From CAZQFV01 sp964613665 (GTDB lineage: Bacteria > Chloroflexota > Chloroflexia > DTKN01): 64,000 nt of DNA. The translations under genes were made by a program, and so were the position numbers. This document shows, piece by piece, positions 24,826 through 32,689 of this stretch. Location of the stretch: positions 62,001 to 126,000 of the forward strand of contig CAZTIG010000003.1 in NCBI GenBank assembly GCA_964613665.1, written 5' to 3'. Under the pieces are notes generated by a model. It did no database searches. It saw only the letters and a list, made by a program, of their open reading frames with translations, and had not been told where the DNA came from. Positions within the stretch are counted from its first letter, which is position 1, and each line of letters begins with the position of its first letter.

Positions 24826-26538
24826 CTACAGGTCCTGTCCCTCGCCCTCCTCCTCGAACTCCTGCCCCAGATCATGAAGTCCCACTTGAGGAGACCCGAG
24901 GCCGGCTGCCTCGAACTGGTCGGAGATCGTCTGCTTGTGCTTGCGCAGCTGCGCGCGCAGCGCCCGCAACATGGTTTCCAGAACGTCCCGCGCTCCATGT
25001 AGCAGCACAAGGTCTTCCTCGGCAGTTGGAAGATGCCCCAGGCCGGTGGCCTCCTCTTCGGCTGTGTCGGCGGCGCTCTTGAGCCAGTCCATGTCCCCCA
25101 GCCGGCTGACATAGTTCCAGTAGTAGCGCTTGGAGCTCACGTTCTCCATCGTGATCTCGAATTTCTCCCCACTGGTCAGCGACATCGTGAAGGTCGGGGC
25201 GTTCTCGATAAACTCCTGCAGCTGTTGCGTCCCCTGCTCGGCCACAGCTTCGAAGAAGCCTGCTGGCAGGTCCATCTCGCGAAAGTCGCTGCGGATGCCG
25301 ATCGAAACCACGTCGGCATAGTACTGCTCGGATGTCCGCTCGCCGGCGCGCAGCCCGGAGATGAAATCGAAGAAGCAGGCATACATGCCCACCATATCCT
25401 TGCCGATGAGCAGAAACTGGATGTAGTACACGCCATGGAGGATCTCCTTGCCGCCGCTCACCAGCCGGATGGGACGGCGGGCCCACAGATGCTTCTCACG
25501 ATCCCCCCGATGGAAGATCGGTGGGCAGTCCTGCTGCAGGTCGGCCGGGGCGACAAAGAGCAGGGGGTTCGGGATCGCCCGTCGCTGCAGGATGCCCGCG
25601 GGCAGCGCCTCTTGTCCGCTCAGATCCTGGATGGGTACCAGCTCCGGCTCAAACGACATGCGCTCGATGGCCTCCCTACGCAGGCGGATCAGGTCATCCT
25701 TCCACCAGCCATACAGCTCCTCACCCCATTCCCAGATCTCCGCATACTTCGCCTGATACGCCCGGCGCGTCGCCCCAAAGAGCTCCTCGAGCCTTCTCAG
25801 CTCCCCGTCCCTGGCCGTAGTCATTTCCTGTTGCAGCCGCCGGAGGCGCTCGAGAAACTCGGCGATGGTGCGGGACTCCTCCTCATCCAGCTCCTTGGAG
25901 GATCGGGCCACGCCGAGGGCGATCAAGGCCACCAGGCCGACGAGAGCGAGCGCCCCTCCCACGAACAGCAGCCATTCGTCCTTCTTGGTGCCAAGGGCCA
26001 GGCCGACAGTGCTCATGATGATGCCGGCGACCAGCGCCACGACCGACCAGCCGGTGCCCCTCCCCAGCGCCGCCAGCCGGTCTTGTTTCCTCTCCCTGAT
26101 GTCGCCGAGCTGGCGGTCCCGCTCCTGGGCCAGCCGTCTCTCCTGATCCTCCTGCCTCTTCCTGAACACATTGCCGACCCGGTTGGCGACATCCACGCGG
26201 GTCTCGTACGGAGTCGGCGGCGGCACGCCCAACGCCCTCGGCGGCTCCTCAAAGAGGCGCTGGATCTGCTGCCCATCGGGCGTGAAGAAGAACCTCCAGA
26301 TGCGCAGACGGCGCTCCGCGTCCGCACGTTCCGCCCCGGAGGCCAGGCGCGCTTGCTGCTCGAGCTTCTGGCCTTCCTCCAGCGAGGGGAATCTGGGAAA
26401 GCAGTGCCACCAGTAGCCCAGGTCGAGTTTCGCCAGCGAATCGAGCGCCTGGCGGATATTGGTCTTGGCAGGTTCCTCGTAGTAGTCCGCATAGCGCCGC
26501 AGCTCGTCGCTCATGCGAGGGTCTAGCTGCTCCGGCAT
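24826..26538 (-). CDS. Unknown membrane protein with coiled-coil and two transmembrane helices
   Basis: The 570-residue protein begins with a soluble helical region (1-160) rich in Arg/Glu, with a coiled coil at 125-155. Two transmembrane helices follow (164-183 and 189-211), then another coiled coil (215-270) and a mixed 300-residue C-terminal domain (for example IPNPLLFVAPADLQQDCPP and HGVYYIQFLLIGKDMVGMY). I do not recognise the family. It is the last gene of the minus-strand ESCRT-like operon, 82 bp after the zinc-ribbon gene. It could be the membrane receptor of the system (inference). AAGGAGG stands 6 bases before the ATG at 26538. Confidence 0.75.
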   Translation of the reverse strand: MPEQLDPRMSDELRRYADYYEEPAKTNIRQALDSLAKLDLGYWWHCFPRFPSLEEGQKLEQQARLASGAERADAERRLRIWRFFFTPDGQQIQRLFEEPPRALGVPPPTPYETRVDVANRVGNVFRKRQEDQERRLAQERDRQLGDIRERKQDRLAALGRGTGWSVVALVAGIIMSTVGLALGTKKDEWLLFVGGALALVGLVALIALGVARSSKELDEEESRTIAEFLERLRRLQQEMTTARDGELRRLEELFGATRRAYQAKYAEIWEWGEELYGWWKDDLIRLRREAIERMSFEPELVPIQDLSGQEALPAGILQRRAIPNPLLFVAPADLQQDCPPIFHRGDREKHLWARRPIRLVSGGKEILHGVYYIQFLLIGKDMVGMYACFFDFISGLRAGERTSEQYYADVVSIGIRSDFREMDLPAGFFEAVAEQGTQQLQEFIENAPTFTMSLTSGEKFEITMENVSSKRYYWNYVSRLGDMDWLKSAADTAEEEATGLGHLPTAEEDLVLLHGARDVLETMLRALRAQLRKHKQTISDQFEAAGLGSPQVGLHDLGQEFEEEGEGQDL

Positions 26539-26620
26539 GGTAGGCCTCCTTACCCTGGAACCTTCGCGCCGCGCCGCCGGCAACCGGCAATCCCGGCAGT
26601 CAGCCTGCCGCCAGCGCAGG

Positions 26621-27364
26621 TCACCAGCGCATCCCGACCCGGCGCTGGACTGTGGTTGTGGACTGGACATGCTGCAGCAGGGCCCGTTCGCGGCTTCCGG
26701 GGCGCTGCAGCCCCGCCTCGCGGGCCAGCCATTCGAAGCAGGGCTCGCCCTCGTCCAGCTGCTGCAGGACAAAGTGGTCATGTTTGACGACTGCCCAGGC
26801 GATCACCGCAAAGCCATGCCATTCAGGGCTGTTCATGGCCATGCGCAGGCACTCCTCGACCTGGGCAATCCTCTGGCCAGAGACATGGGTGGGACTGCGG
26901 CCGCGCAGCAGGGCGACCGCCAGCAGCGCGTACACCTCGCCGTCTCTGGCCCCCGCAGCCACGGCCTGGTTCAACAGGCTCTCGACCTGCACATAGGCCC
27001 GCTGATCGAGCAGCTCCCAGCTGCGCCTGACCACCTTGGACAGGCTGAGCCGGGGCCGCTCCGGGCTCGCCTGGACGATCACGTTGCCGTGGATGTTGGT
27101 CTGTGCACCAATCCGCACCGAGGAGTCGATCTCCTGCCGGCCGACGACGACGTCACCCTGGGTGGAAATGGCGGCGCTGCCCGCGGGCGCGGCAGCCTCC
27201 TCCCCTGGCAAGGGCACCGCGAAGGGCGTCCCGCAGTTGGCACAGAAGCGGATCCCTGCCGGAGCAGTCTCGTGGCAGACCGGGCAGCTCTGCACCAGGG
27301 GTGTCCCGCACTCGCTGCAGAACCGGCCGCTCGCCTCCGCACCGCATTTCGGACACCTGGCCAT
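26621..27364 (-). CDS. Double zinc-ribbon protein
   Basis: The 247-residue protein has two N-terminal zinc ribbons (CPKCG...CSECG and CPVC...CANCG) of the DZANK type, a Gly/Ala linker, a short beta segment (ISTQGDVVVG...IGAQTNIHGNVIV) like the tails of the two PQQ-repeat proteins, and a helical C-terminal domain (about 120-247). No catalytic motif is visible. Its zinc ribbons resemble those on the kinases at 44117 and 45862 and on the SPFH protein at 47578. It is 104 bp downstream of the ESCRT-III-like gene at 27469. The ATG at 27364 follows GGGAG. Confidence 0.75.
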   Translation of the reverse strand: MARCPKCGAEASGRFCSECGTPLVQSCPVCHETAPAGIRFCANCGTPFAVPLPGEEAAAPAGSAAISTQGDVVVGRQEIDSSVRIGAQTNIHGNVIVQASPERPRLSLSKVVRRSWELLDQRAYVQVESLLNQAVAAGARDGEVYALLAVALLRGRSPTHVSGQRIAQVEECLRMAMNSPEWHGFAVIAWAVVKHDHFVLQQLDEGEPCFEWLAREAGLQRPGSRERALLQHVQSTTTVQRRVGMRW

Positions 27365-27468
27365 CGCCGTCTCCCACACGCGCTCTTGCCCAGCGCCGGC
27401 CACAAGCACGCCGCTGCGACGCCCATTCCCGCAGGCAGCGACAAGTACCCTCTGGACCCGGCCGCGGG

Positions 27469-28116
27469 TCACTTGCCCTTGCGCATCTCCTCCTCGATGC
27501 GCTTGAGCCCCTCCTCGATACGCCGGTCCATCTCCGTGGAGCCGCTCGGGGCCGCCGGCTCGCCGGAGGGCTCGGGCACGGGCCCCAGCCCCTCCTCGCT
27601 CAGCTGCTTCTCCAACGATTTCACGGCCGCGCTCATGCTCTCCCCGCCCACCTCCTCCACGGACAGGATCGTCTCCTCGATCCCCTCCAGCATGCCGTCC
27701 ATCTCGCCCTCGAGGGCTTCGGCCTGGGCCAGGGCCTCGGCCAACTCCTGCTGCATACGGGCCATCGCGGCGGGGTCCTTCTCCAGGATCGATTCGCTCA
27801 TCGCGCTGACGGAGCGGGCAAACTCGACGAAGCAGCGGGCCTGGTCGCGCTGCGTCTCGACGAACTCAAAGTTGAGCAGGCTGCGCTCCCACTTCTGGAT
27901 CGCCTGCAGCGTCATCAGGTAGCGCCGGCCGATCAGATCGAACTGCCTGTCGCTGCCCAGGGCCTTGGCCTTCTTGGCCTGGTCCAGCAGCCTCTCGGCC
28001 AGACGCTTCTGGTTGGCGATGTGTCGGCGCAGGGCAATCTTGCCCTGGCGGGCCTTGACACTGCGCTCAAACTCCCTGCGCTGCTGTCGCTTCTCCTGCC
28101 ATCCGCGAAGGACCAT
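27469..28116 (-). CDS. ESCRT-III (Snf7/CHMP)-like coiled-coil protein
   Basis: The 215-residue protein is almost wholly helical. A basic N-terminal helix (1-50) is followed by RRYLMTLQAIQKWERSLLNFEFVETQ (64-89), which parallels the CHMP4/Snf7 helix with its conserved L..IE/FEFQ pattern. The acidic helices 105-150 (MARMQQELAEALAQAEAL) parallel alpha-3/alpha-4. The C-terminus (196-212, MDRRIEEGLKRIEEEMRK) resembles an MIT-interacting motif (DxxLxxRLxxL). ESCRT-III proteins form membrane-remodelling filaments that Vps4 takes apart. The adjacent upstream gene is a Vps4-like ATPase, 12 bp away. Assignment rests on pattern and context, not on a search. GGAGGAG precedes the ATG. Confidence 0.72.
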   Translation of the reverse strand: MVLRGWQEKRQQRREFERSVKARQGKIALRRHIANQKRLAERLLDQAKKAKALGSDRQFDLIGRRYLMTLQAIQKWERSLLNFEFVETQRDQARCFVEFARSVSAMSESILEKDPAAMARMQQELAEALAQAEALEGEMDGMLEGIEETILSVEEVGGESMSAAVKSLEKQLSEEGLGPVPEPSGEPAAPSGSTEMDRRIEEGLKRIEEEMRKGK

Positions 28117-28128
28117 CGTCTCCTCCGT

Positions 28129-29301
28129 TCAATCCAGAGCCCTGCGCCACTGCTCGAAGCGGCGCAGGTGTTCCGCGCTGGTCTCGGGCACCACATGGGC
28201 CAGGGCCGCCTCCCACTCCTGGCGGGAGATGGTCCCCACCTGCAACATGGCGCTGCTCAGCTCCTCCGGGCTCTTGCTGGCCAGGTCGCCCACGCCAGGG
28301 TTCATCCGCTGGACCATCTCCTTGATCGCTTCCTTGCACAGCCGGCTGATCTGCCGACCATTGCAGCCCGCGGTGCGCTCGGCCAGCTCCGCAGCAGGCA
28401 CGGCACTGCGGTGCCCTTTTCCGGGGATCTCTAGCTCGAACAGCCGCTGGCGAGCGGCCTTGTCAGGCAGCGGGACATAGATCTTTTTCTCGAAGCGGCT
28501 GAGGATGGCCGGGTCCATTGCCCAAGGGATGTTGGTGGCGGCGATGGTCAGCACCAGGCGGGGGTCCTTTTTCTGGGCCAGCCCATCGAGCTCGGCCAGG
28601 AAGGTGCTGATGATGCGCGTCTCGGCTCCGCTCTGGGCCGCGTCGCGCGGGGGGGTCAGCGACTCGATCTCGTCCAGGAAGACCACCGCGGGGGCGTTCT
28701 CCCGGGCCGCCGTGTAGAGCGCGCTGACCAGCTTGGCCGACTCGCCAAAGTACTTGGAGAGGAGGTCGCTGACCCTGACGTTGAAAAAGGTCGCCTCCAG
28801 GCTGCTGGAGGTGGCCGCGGCCAGCATGGTCTTGCCCGTGCCCGGCGGCCCGTAGAAGAGGATGTTGCGCCAGCCCTCCACGACGACCCCCGCGGGCTTC
28901 TGGATGATGGCCATCACATAGGCCGTGCGGATCTCGTCCTTGGTATCCTCCAGGCCGGCGATGTCGGCCCACGTCACGGTGGACTTGTGGACCAGGTTGC
29001 TGACCGCGTCCTCGTACGCCTCGGGAGCAGTCTCACCACCCTCCTCGGGCGTCGGAGGAGCGAACTTGCCGCTCTCCAGCTTCTCCGCCAGCTGGCGGTA
29101 CTCCTGAGCCTTGGCCTGCCACGTCTTGACCAGCGCGGGCGACGACAAGTAGCGGACGTAGCGATCGAGGTGGCTGGCGCACTCGCGGTAGGAAGCGGCC
29201 GCGTCGGCGTAGCGGCCCTTTTGCCGGCGCGAGCGGGCGCGCGCCAGGGCTTTCTGGTAGGCCGCATAGACCTGCCCGCTCAGATCGACTCCCATTGGCA
29301 T
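28129..29301 (-). CDS. Vps4-like MIT-AAA ATPase
   Basis: The 390-residue protein has an MIT domain (residues 8-78) with GRYADAAASYRECASHL and WQAKAQEYRQLAEKLE, very close to the eukaryotic pattern. The AAA domain (105-330) shows Walker A GPPGTGKT at 151-158, pore loop SKYFGESAKLV, Walker B VFLDEIE near 207-213, sensor 1 AATN and SRFEKKIYVPLPD with Arg269. This last block matches the Vps4 signature RFEKRIYIPLP. The tail (SAEHLRRFEQWRRAL) fits the C-terminal helix. It should disassemble ESCRT-III-like polymers encoded on either side. GAGGTGA stands 6 bases before the ATG at 29301. Confidence 0.9.
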   Translation of the reverse strand: MPMGVDLSGQVYAAYQKALARARSRRQKGRYADAAASYRECASHLDRYVRYLSSPALVKTWQAKAQEYRQLAEKLESGKFAPPTPEEGGETAPEAYEDAVSNLVHKSTVTWADIAGLEDTKDEIRTAYVMAIIQKPAGVVVEGWRNILFYGPPGTGKTMLAAATSSSLEATFFNVRVSDLLSKYFGESAKLVSALYTAARENAPAVVFLDEIESLTPPRDAAQSGAETRIISTFLAELDGLAQKKDPRLVLTIAATNIPWAMDPAILSRFEKKIYVPLPDKAARQRLFELEIPGKGHRSAVPAAELAERTAGCNGRQISRLCKEAIKEMVQRMNPGVGDLASKSPEELSSAMLQVGTISRQEWEAALAHVVPETSAEHLRRFEQWRRALD

Positions 29302-29334
29302 GCTCGCTCACCTCGTGTCAGTCTGCGGAGCGTT

Positions 29335-29395
29335 GCATATTCAAAGTGACATCGCCCTGGGTGTTTCTTTCGTGCTGCTGTGACTTTGAATATGC
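29335..29395. promoter_or_regulatory. Long inverted repeat in the ESCRT-like operon
   Basis: Arms GCATATTCAAAGT (29335-29347) and its exact complement (29383-29395) flank a 35-base loop. The element occupies most of the 102-bp gap between an ESCRT-III-like gene and the MIT-AAA gene, in otherwise GC-rich sequence. It could be an operator or an mRNA stem that sets the ratio of filament to ATPase. Confidence 0.65.
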
Positions 29396-29403
29396 GAAAG
29401 TCA

Positions 29404-30042
29404 CTAGATCTCCGCTTCCGGCTCTTCCGTCTTGGCCCGCAATGCCTCGTTCAATCGCTGCAGCCCGACCTGCTCGGCCGTCTCCGGGCTCTCCATCTCG
29501 GCCGCCTTGGCCTCCTCCATGGCCCGCATGATCTCGGTAATGTCCTTTTCCTCCTCGGGCGGGCCGACGAGCTTCTCGGTGTCCTCCAGCGTGCTCAGGA
29601 CCTGCTGGAACTTTTCCATGTGGAACTGCCCCTCGACGGAGGCGCTCTCCACGTAGCGCTGCAGGGTAGCGATGTCCATGCGGCTGATGATGCTGGAGAT
29701 GCCCAGCTGCTGCAGCAGCCGCTCGTTCTCCTTGATCTGGGTAAAGCCATTGACGATACGCAGCTGCTTGGAGACGAACTCGAGCTGGCGGTCCATGTTG
29801 TGGGCCTGGACGTCCAACTCCTTGATCTTGGTCGCCAGGATGCGCCGCTGCCGCTCCGAGGGCTCGTCCTTCCCGCGCAGGAACAGGGACTGCTTCTGTC
29901 GCTCCAGCTCCTCCACCTTGCGCGACATCTTGGCCTGCTCCTGCTCCAGGCGGATCTTTTCCATGCGCAACTCGTCCGTGGTGATGCTGCCGAGGTTGCG
30001 CTTGCGCTGGAACAGCCCCTTGATGACGTCGAGCGTTCCCAT
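29404..30042 (-). CDS. ESCRT-III-like coiled-coil protein
   Basis: The 212-residue protein is helical throughout. After a basic N-terminus (GLFQRKRN) it has a long hairpin (24-110) containing KQSLFLRGKDEPSERQRRIL, which parallels the CHMP pattern of a helix turn followed by A-x-x-I-L-A. An acidic region (150-185) and a terminal helix VGLQRLNEALRAK (192-204) like an MIT-interacting motif follow. The N-terminal 150 residues align closely with the N-terminus of the nuclease at 54163. The gene is 29 bp after the one at 30072. AAGGAGG stands 7 bases before the ATG. Confidence 0.72.
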   Translation of the reverse strand: MGTLDVIKGLFQRKRNLGSITTDELRMEKIRLEQEQAKMSRKVEELERQKQSLFLRGKDEPSERQRRILATKIKELDVQAHNMDRQLEFVSKQLRIVNGFTQIKENERLLQQLGISSIISRMDIATLQRYVESASVEGQFHMEKFQQVLSTLEDTEKLVGPPEEEKDITEIMRAMEEAKAAEMESPETAEQVGLQRLNEALRAKTEEPEAEI

Positions 30043-30071
30043 GGTTCAGCCTCCTTCTTGTCTTTGCTCAC

Positions 30072-30908
30072 CTACTGCAACGAGATCGTCCATCCGAGAC
30101 CGGGTATGTCCTGCAGAACGTAGCGGCGCTGCTTGTCCTGGGACATTGTGCGAAGAGCCAGCAGGGCGGTCTCCTCAGAGACCTCCAGGGCCTCGCAGAC
30201 CTGCTCCAGGGTCAGATGGCCCTGAAGCGAATCGCCAAGCATCGCCTTCACCCGCTCCCGTACCCAGGCGGCTTCCTCTGCCGGCAGCCGCGGGGCAAAG
30301 AGCGCCGCCAGGCGCGGCATGCGCGGATCCAGCGGATGGTAGTGGAAGGTAAGGTCGTGCAGGTCCACCAGGTACGGCAGGAGCAGCGGGTGGGTGAAGG
30401 CATCGCCGCCGGCCGCGGCGATGTAGGCCACGGCCCCCCTGTCCCAGCCGCTGGTCGAGGCCAGTCCCGCGGCCAAGGCGAACTCGGCCTGCTCGGCCTC
30501 CTGGGCGCGCTCCTGGATCAGCGGCAAGAGGTCGGCCACGGTGGCCGGCCGGCTGTCGCTGCCCTGGCGCAGGTGCGGCTCGAGATGGGAGAAGACGGTC
30601 GCCTCCAGGCAGAGCCCCTTCTCCCCGCGGCCGGCGGGGGGTATGATGTAGCGAGAGCTGGCGTTGAGGGGAATACGGCCGCGCTGCTCCGGCTCCAGGA
30701 AGCTGACGGAGAGGATCTCCATACAACGGCCGGCCTGGTCGCGCTGGAAATGACAGGTGTCCAGGGGAGGCAGTCGTACCGGGCGTCCGCTCAGGGGATG
30801 GGTCAAGGAAGCCGCCTGGCCCATCCGCTGGTCAAACCGGCCCAGGTAGGCCAGTTCGCGCTGACGGGCTTCCAGAGCGGCGACGGTCCGCGCCGGGATC
30901 TTGGGCAT
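30072..30908 (-). CDS. Unknown protein with C-terminal winged-helix-like domain, first gene of the ESCRT-like operon
   Basis: The 278-residue protein is soluble. I see no familiar enzyme motif in residues 1-220; a helical block LLPLIQERAQEAEQAEFALA lies at about 127-146. The last 50 residues (HLTLEQVCEALEVSEETALL, then two strands) look like a winged helix, as in Vps25/Snf8-type or DNA-binding domains. An ESCRT-II-like adaptor role is an attractive guess but not supported by sequence alone. AAGGAGG stands 9 bases before the ATG, and a promoter lies at 30978-31006. Confidence 0.65.
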   Translation of the reverse strand: MPKIPARTVAALEARQRELAYLGRFDQRMGQAASLTHPLSGRPVRLPPLDTCHFQRDQAGRCMEILSVSFLEPEQRGRIPLNASSRYIIPPAGRGEKGLCLEATVFSHLEPHLRQGSDSRPATVADLLPLIQERAQEAEQAEFALAAGLASTSGWDRGAVAYIAAAGGDAFTHPLLLPYLVDLHDLTFHYHPLDPRMPRLAALFAPRLPAEEAAWVRERVKAMLGDSLQGHLTLEQVCEALEVSEETALLALRTMSQDKQRRYVLQDIPGLGWTISLQ

Positions 30909-30977
30909 ACCTCTGGCCTCCTTCGGTCCCTCCCAGGCCGGACCTGTCCGCAGGTGATCCGGCTCCAGTTCGCCTTG

Positions 30978-31006
30978 AGTATAGCATGAAAAGGGGGGAA
31001 TTGCAA
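30978..31006 (-). promoter_or_regulatory. Sigma-70-type promoter of the ESCRT-like operon
   Basis: The minus strand carries TTGCAA (31001-31006), a 17-bp spacer and TATACT (30978-30983), 70 bp before the start at 30908. It probably drives the genes down to 24826. Confidence 0.65.
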
Positions 31007-31026
31007 GGTGGTGTGGGGAATGGATG

Positions 31027-31055
31027 TTGCTTCCGATCAGGGCCCGTAGTATAAT
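31027..31055 (+). promoter_or_regulatory. Sigma-70-type promoter of the sigma/CHAT operon
   Basis: TTGCTT (31027-31032), a 17-bp spacer and a perfect TATAAT (31050-31055) lie 130 bp before the sigma-factor gene and 20 bp from the divergent ESCRT-operon promoter. I see no gene in the rest of the 277-bp spacer 30909-31185. Confidence 0.65.
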
Positions 31056-31185
31056 CCTGGTCAGAGGGAGGAGTGTGGAACATGTGCTTCCCTCCGCTAT
31101 GGTGGCGGACGAAAGAACCGTGAGGAAGACCAGGGCAACTCGCTCTTGGTGAAGATGGGCCAGCCCAAACCGAAAGGAGCACGCG

Positions 31186-31884
31186 ATGCATTCCTCCTCT
31201 ATCGCCGAGTTGGCTCGGCGCTGTGCGGAGGAAATGGCCCGCTATCAGCGCGAGCGCCACGGCGATTCCTCCTCATGCTTCGAGCTATTCCGCCGGGCAC
31301 TGGAGCAGGGAGATGACGAGGCCTGGGCCTCGATCTACAGCCAATATCATCGCCTGGTGCGTGGATGGCTGGGCAAGGCTCTCGGCAAGTCGGACTTTCT
31401 GGTCAACAGGGTCTTTGAGCGCTTCTGGCGCGCGACGAGCCCGCAGGGGTTGGCCAGGTTCGCCAGCCTGGGCTCAATCCTCGAGTACCTGAAACGGTGT
31501 GCGATCAGCGAAGCGGGGGACGAAGGGCGCCGCCTGAAAAGGAGACAGCAGGAGGAGCAAGCCCTCCACCATGTCCACGCCGTCATGTGCCAGCTTGGAA
31601 CAGAGTTCTCCCCAGAGCAGGTCGTCGACAGAGTCGCTCAGGAGGAGCTATTCACATGCGTTACCCAAGCCCTGCACAGCGTGGAGGAGCGTCTTGTCTT
31701 TCGCGCCATGTTCGAGTGGGGTCTGAAGCCCCGGATGCTCGTCGAACGCTGGCCGGACACCTTTGAATCCCCTCCGCAGGTAAGCCGGATCAAGGCACGC
31801 ATCCTCCGGCGTCTCGCACGTGACAAGGTGCTGCGCGATCTCCTGGGCTGGGGTGGACAGAATGGCGATATCGGGGTCGACTAG
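31186..31884 (+). CDS. Sigma-70-family (ECF-like) sigma factor
   Basis: The 232-residue protein has a region-2-like block (WASIYSQYHRLVRGWLGKAL ... VNRVFERFWRAT, about residues 45-88) and a C-terminal helical block (SVEERLVFRAMFEWG, then RIKARILRRLARD) in the place of region 4. Region 4 is divergent, so this is an ECF-like factor of unclear class. It is the first gene of a three-gene operon with a zinc-finger protein and a TPR-CHAT protease. GAAAGGAG stands about 6 bases before the ATG. Confidence 0.72.
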   Translation: MHSSSIAELARRCAEEMARYQRERHGDSSSCFELFRRALEQGDDEAWASIYSQYHRLVRGWLGKALGKSDFLVNRVFERFWRATSPQGLARFASLGSILEYLKRCAISEAGDEGRRLKRRQQEEQALHHVHAVMCQLGTEFSPEQVVDRVAQEELFTCVTQALHSVEERLVFRAMFEWGLKPRMLVERWPDTFESPPQVSRIKARILRRLARDKVLRDLLGWGGQNGDIGVD

Positions 31885-31909
31885 TCGTTCTATAGACTGC
31901 GAGGAGTGA

Positions 31910-32689
31910 ATGGTGAGCAGGGTCGCTGCTGGCGAGGTGCCAGAGGACGCAGAAGTCATGGACGATGCGTGTGATAGACCAGGGCACATCCGGGCGGAAG
32001 ATCTCATGGCCTTTGTCGACGGCACTGCCGACGAGGTGACCAGGGAACACATCCGCCACTGTCACGCCTGCGCCCGCGAGGCGCAGGAAATGGCCACTCT
32101 CGAGGCCATCCTGTCGGCGGGACTGTACCGCTATTCCTGTCCCTCATTTGAGCAGCTGTATGCCTATCAGCAGGGCGAACTCGTCGACAGCGACTACCTG
32201 ATCGTGAGTCGCCACGTGCGGCAATGCCCACACTGTGCCCAGGAGTTGGCCGCCCTGGCGCGAGAAGAGCGGAGGAGCCTTGGCGAACGTCTCCACGCGA
32301 CGCTCCAGGTCATCAGTGCCAGGCCGATGGGCCTCCAGATACAGCCCGCCGGCGCCCGGGGTCAAGGCGCGGAAGACAGCCCCCGGCCGGAAATCTACGG
32401 GGCAGGCGAAGTGGAGCTCCTCGTGACACTGCGTCCGGCTGTGTTCCAGCCAGGAGAATATGATCTCGCGGGGCTGGTCCACACAGGGGGCCAGGTCCCG
32501 CAGGCAGTTGGCACGGCGAAGGTTGAGCTCTATCGAGGCCAGGACCTGGTCGCCATCACCAGTGTCAGCCCCCGCGGCCAGTTCACCATCCTCGCGGTGG
32601 AGCCGGGCTGCTACGAACTCGTCCTTCTCTGGGAGCACCGCGAGATCCACCTCGAGGGGGTGCAAGTTGGACCCCAGAGATCTGGCTAG
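31910..32689 (+). CDS. Soluble zinc-finger anti-sigma-factor-like protein
   Basis: The 259-residue protein has two zf-HC2-type motifs, HIRHCHAC (about 47-54) and HVRQCPHC (about 101-108), as in zinc-binding anti-sigma factors. No transmembrane helix is visible, so it is cytoplasmic. The C-terminal 120 residues form a beta-rich domain (VELLVTLRPAVF ... VELYRGQDLV ... FTILAVEPGCYEL) like regulatory Ig-type domains. It lies 25 bp after the sigma gene, and its end overlaps the CHAT gene by 23 bases. It probably binds that sigma factor and could be a CHAT protease substrate (inference). GAGGAG precedes ATG 31910; GTG 31913 is an alternative. Confidence 0.75.
   Translation: MVSRVAAGEVPEDAEVMDDACDRPGHIRAEDLMAFVDGTADEVTREHIRHCHACAREAQEMATLEAILSAGLYRYSCPSFEQLYAYQQGELVDSDYLIVSRHVRQCPHCAQELAALAREERRSLGERLHATLQVISARPMGLQIQPAGARGQGAEDSPRPEIYGAGEVELLVTLRPAVFQPGEYDLAGLVHTGGQVPQAVGTAKVELYRGQDLVAITSVSPRGQFTILAVEPGCYELVLLWEHREIHLEGVQVGPQRSG

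Noticed and set aside
32460..32666. Longer start for the TPR-CHAT gene
   Set aside because: The extra 69 codons overlap the anti-sigma gene in another frame, are Ser/Arg-rich without structure, and a ribosome-binding site supports TTG at 32667.
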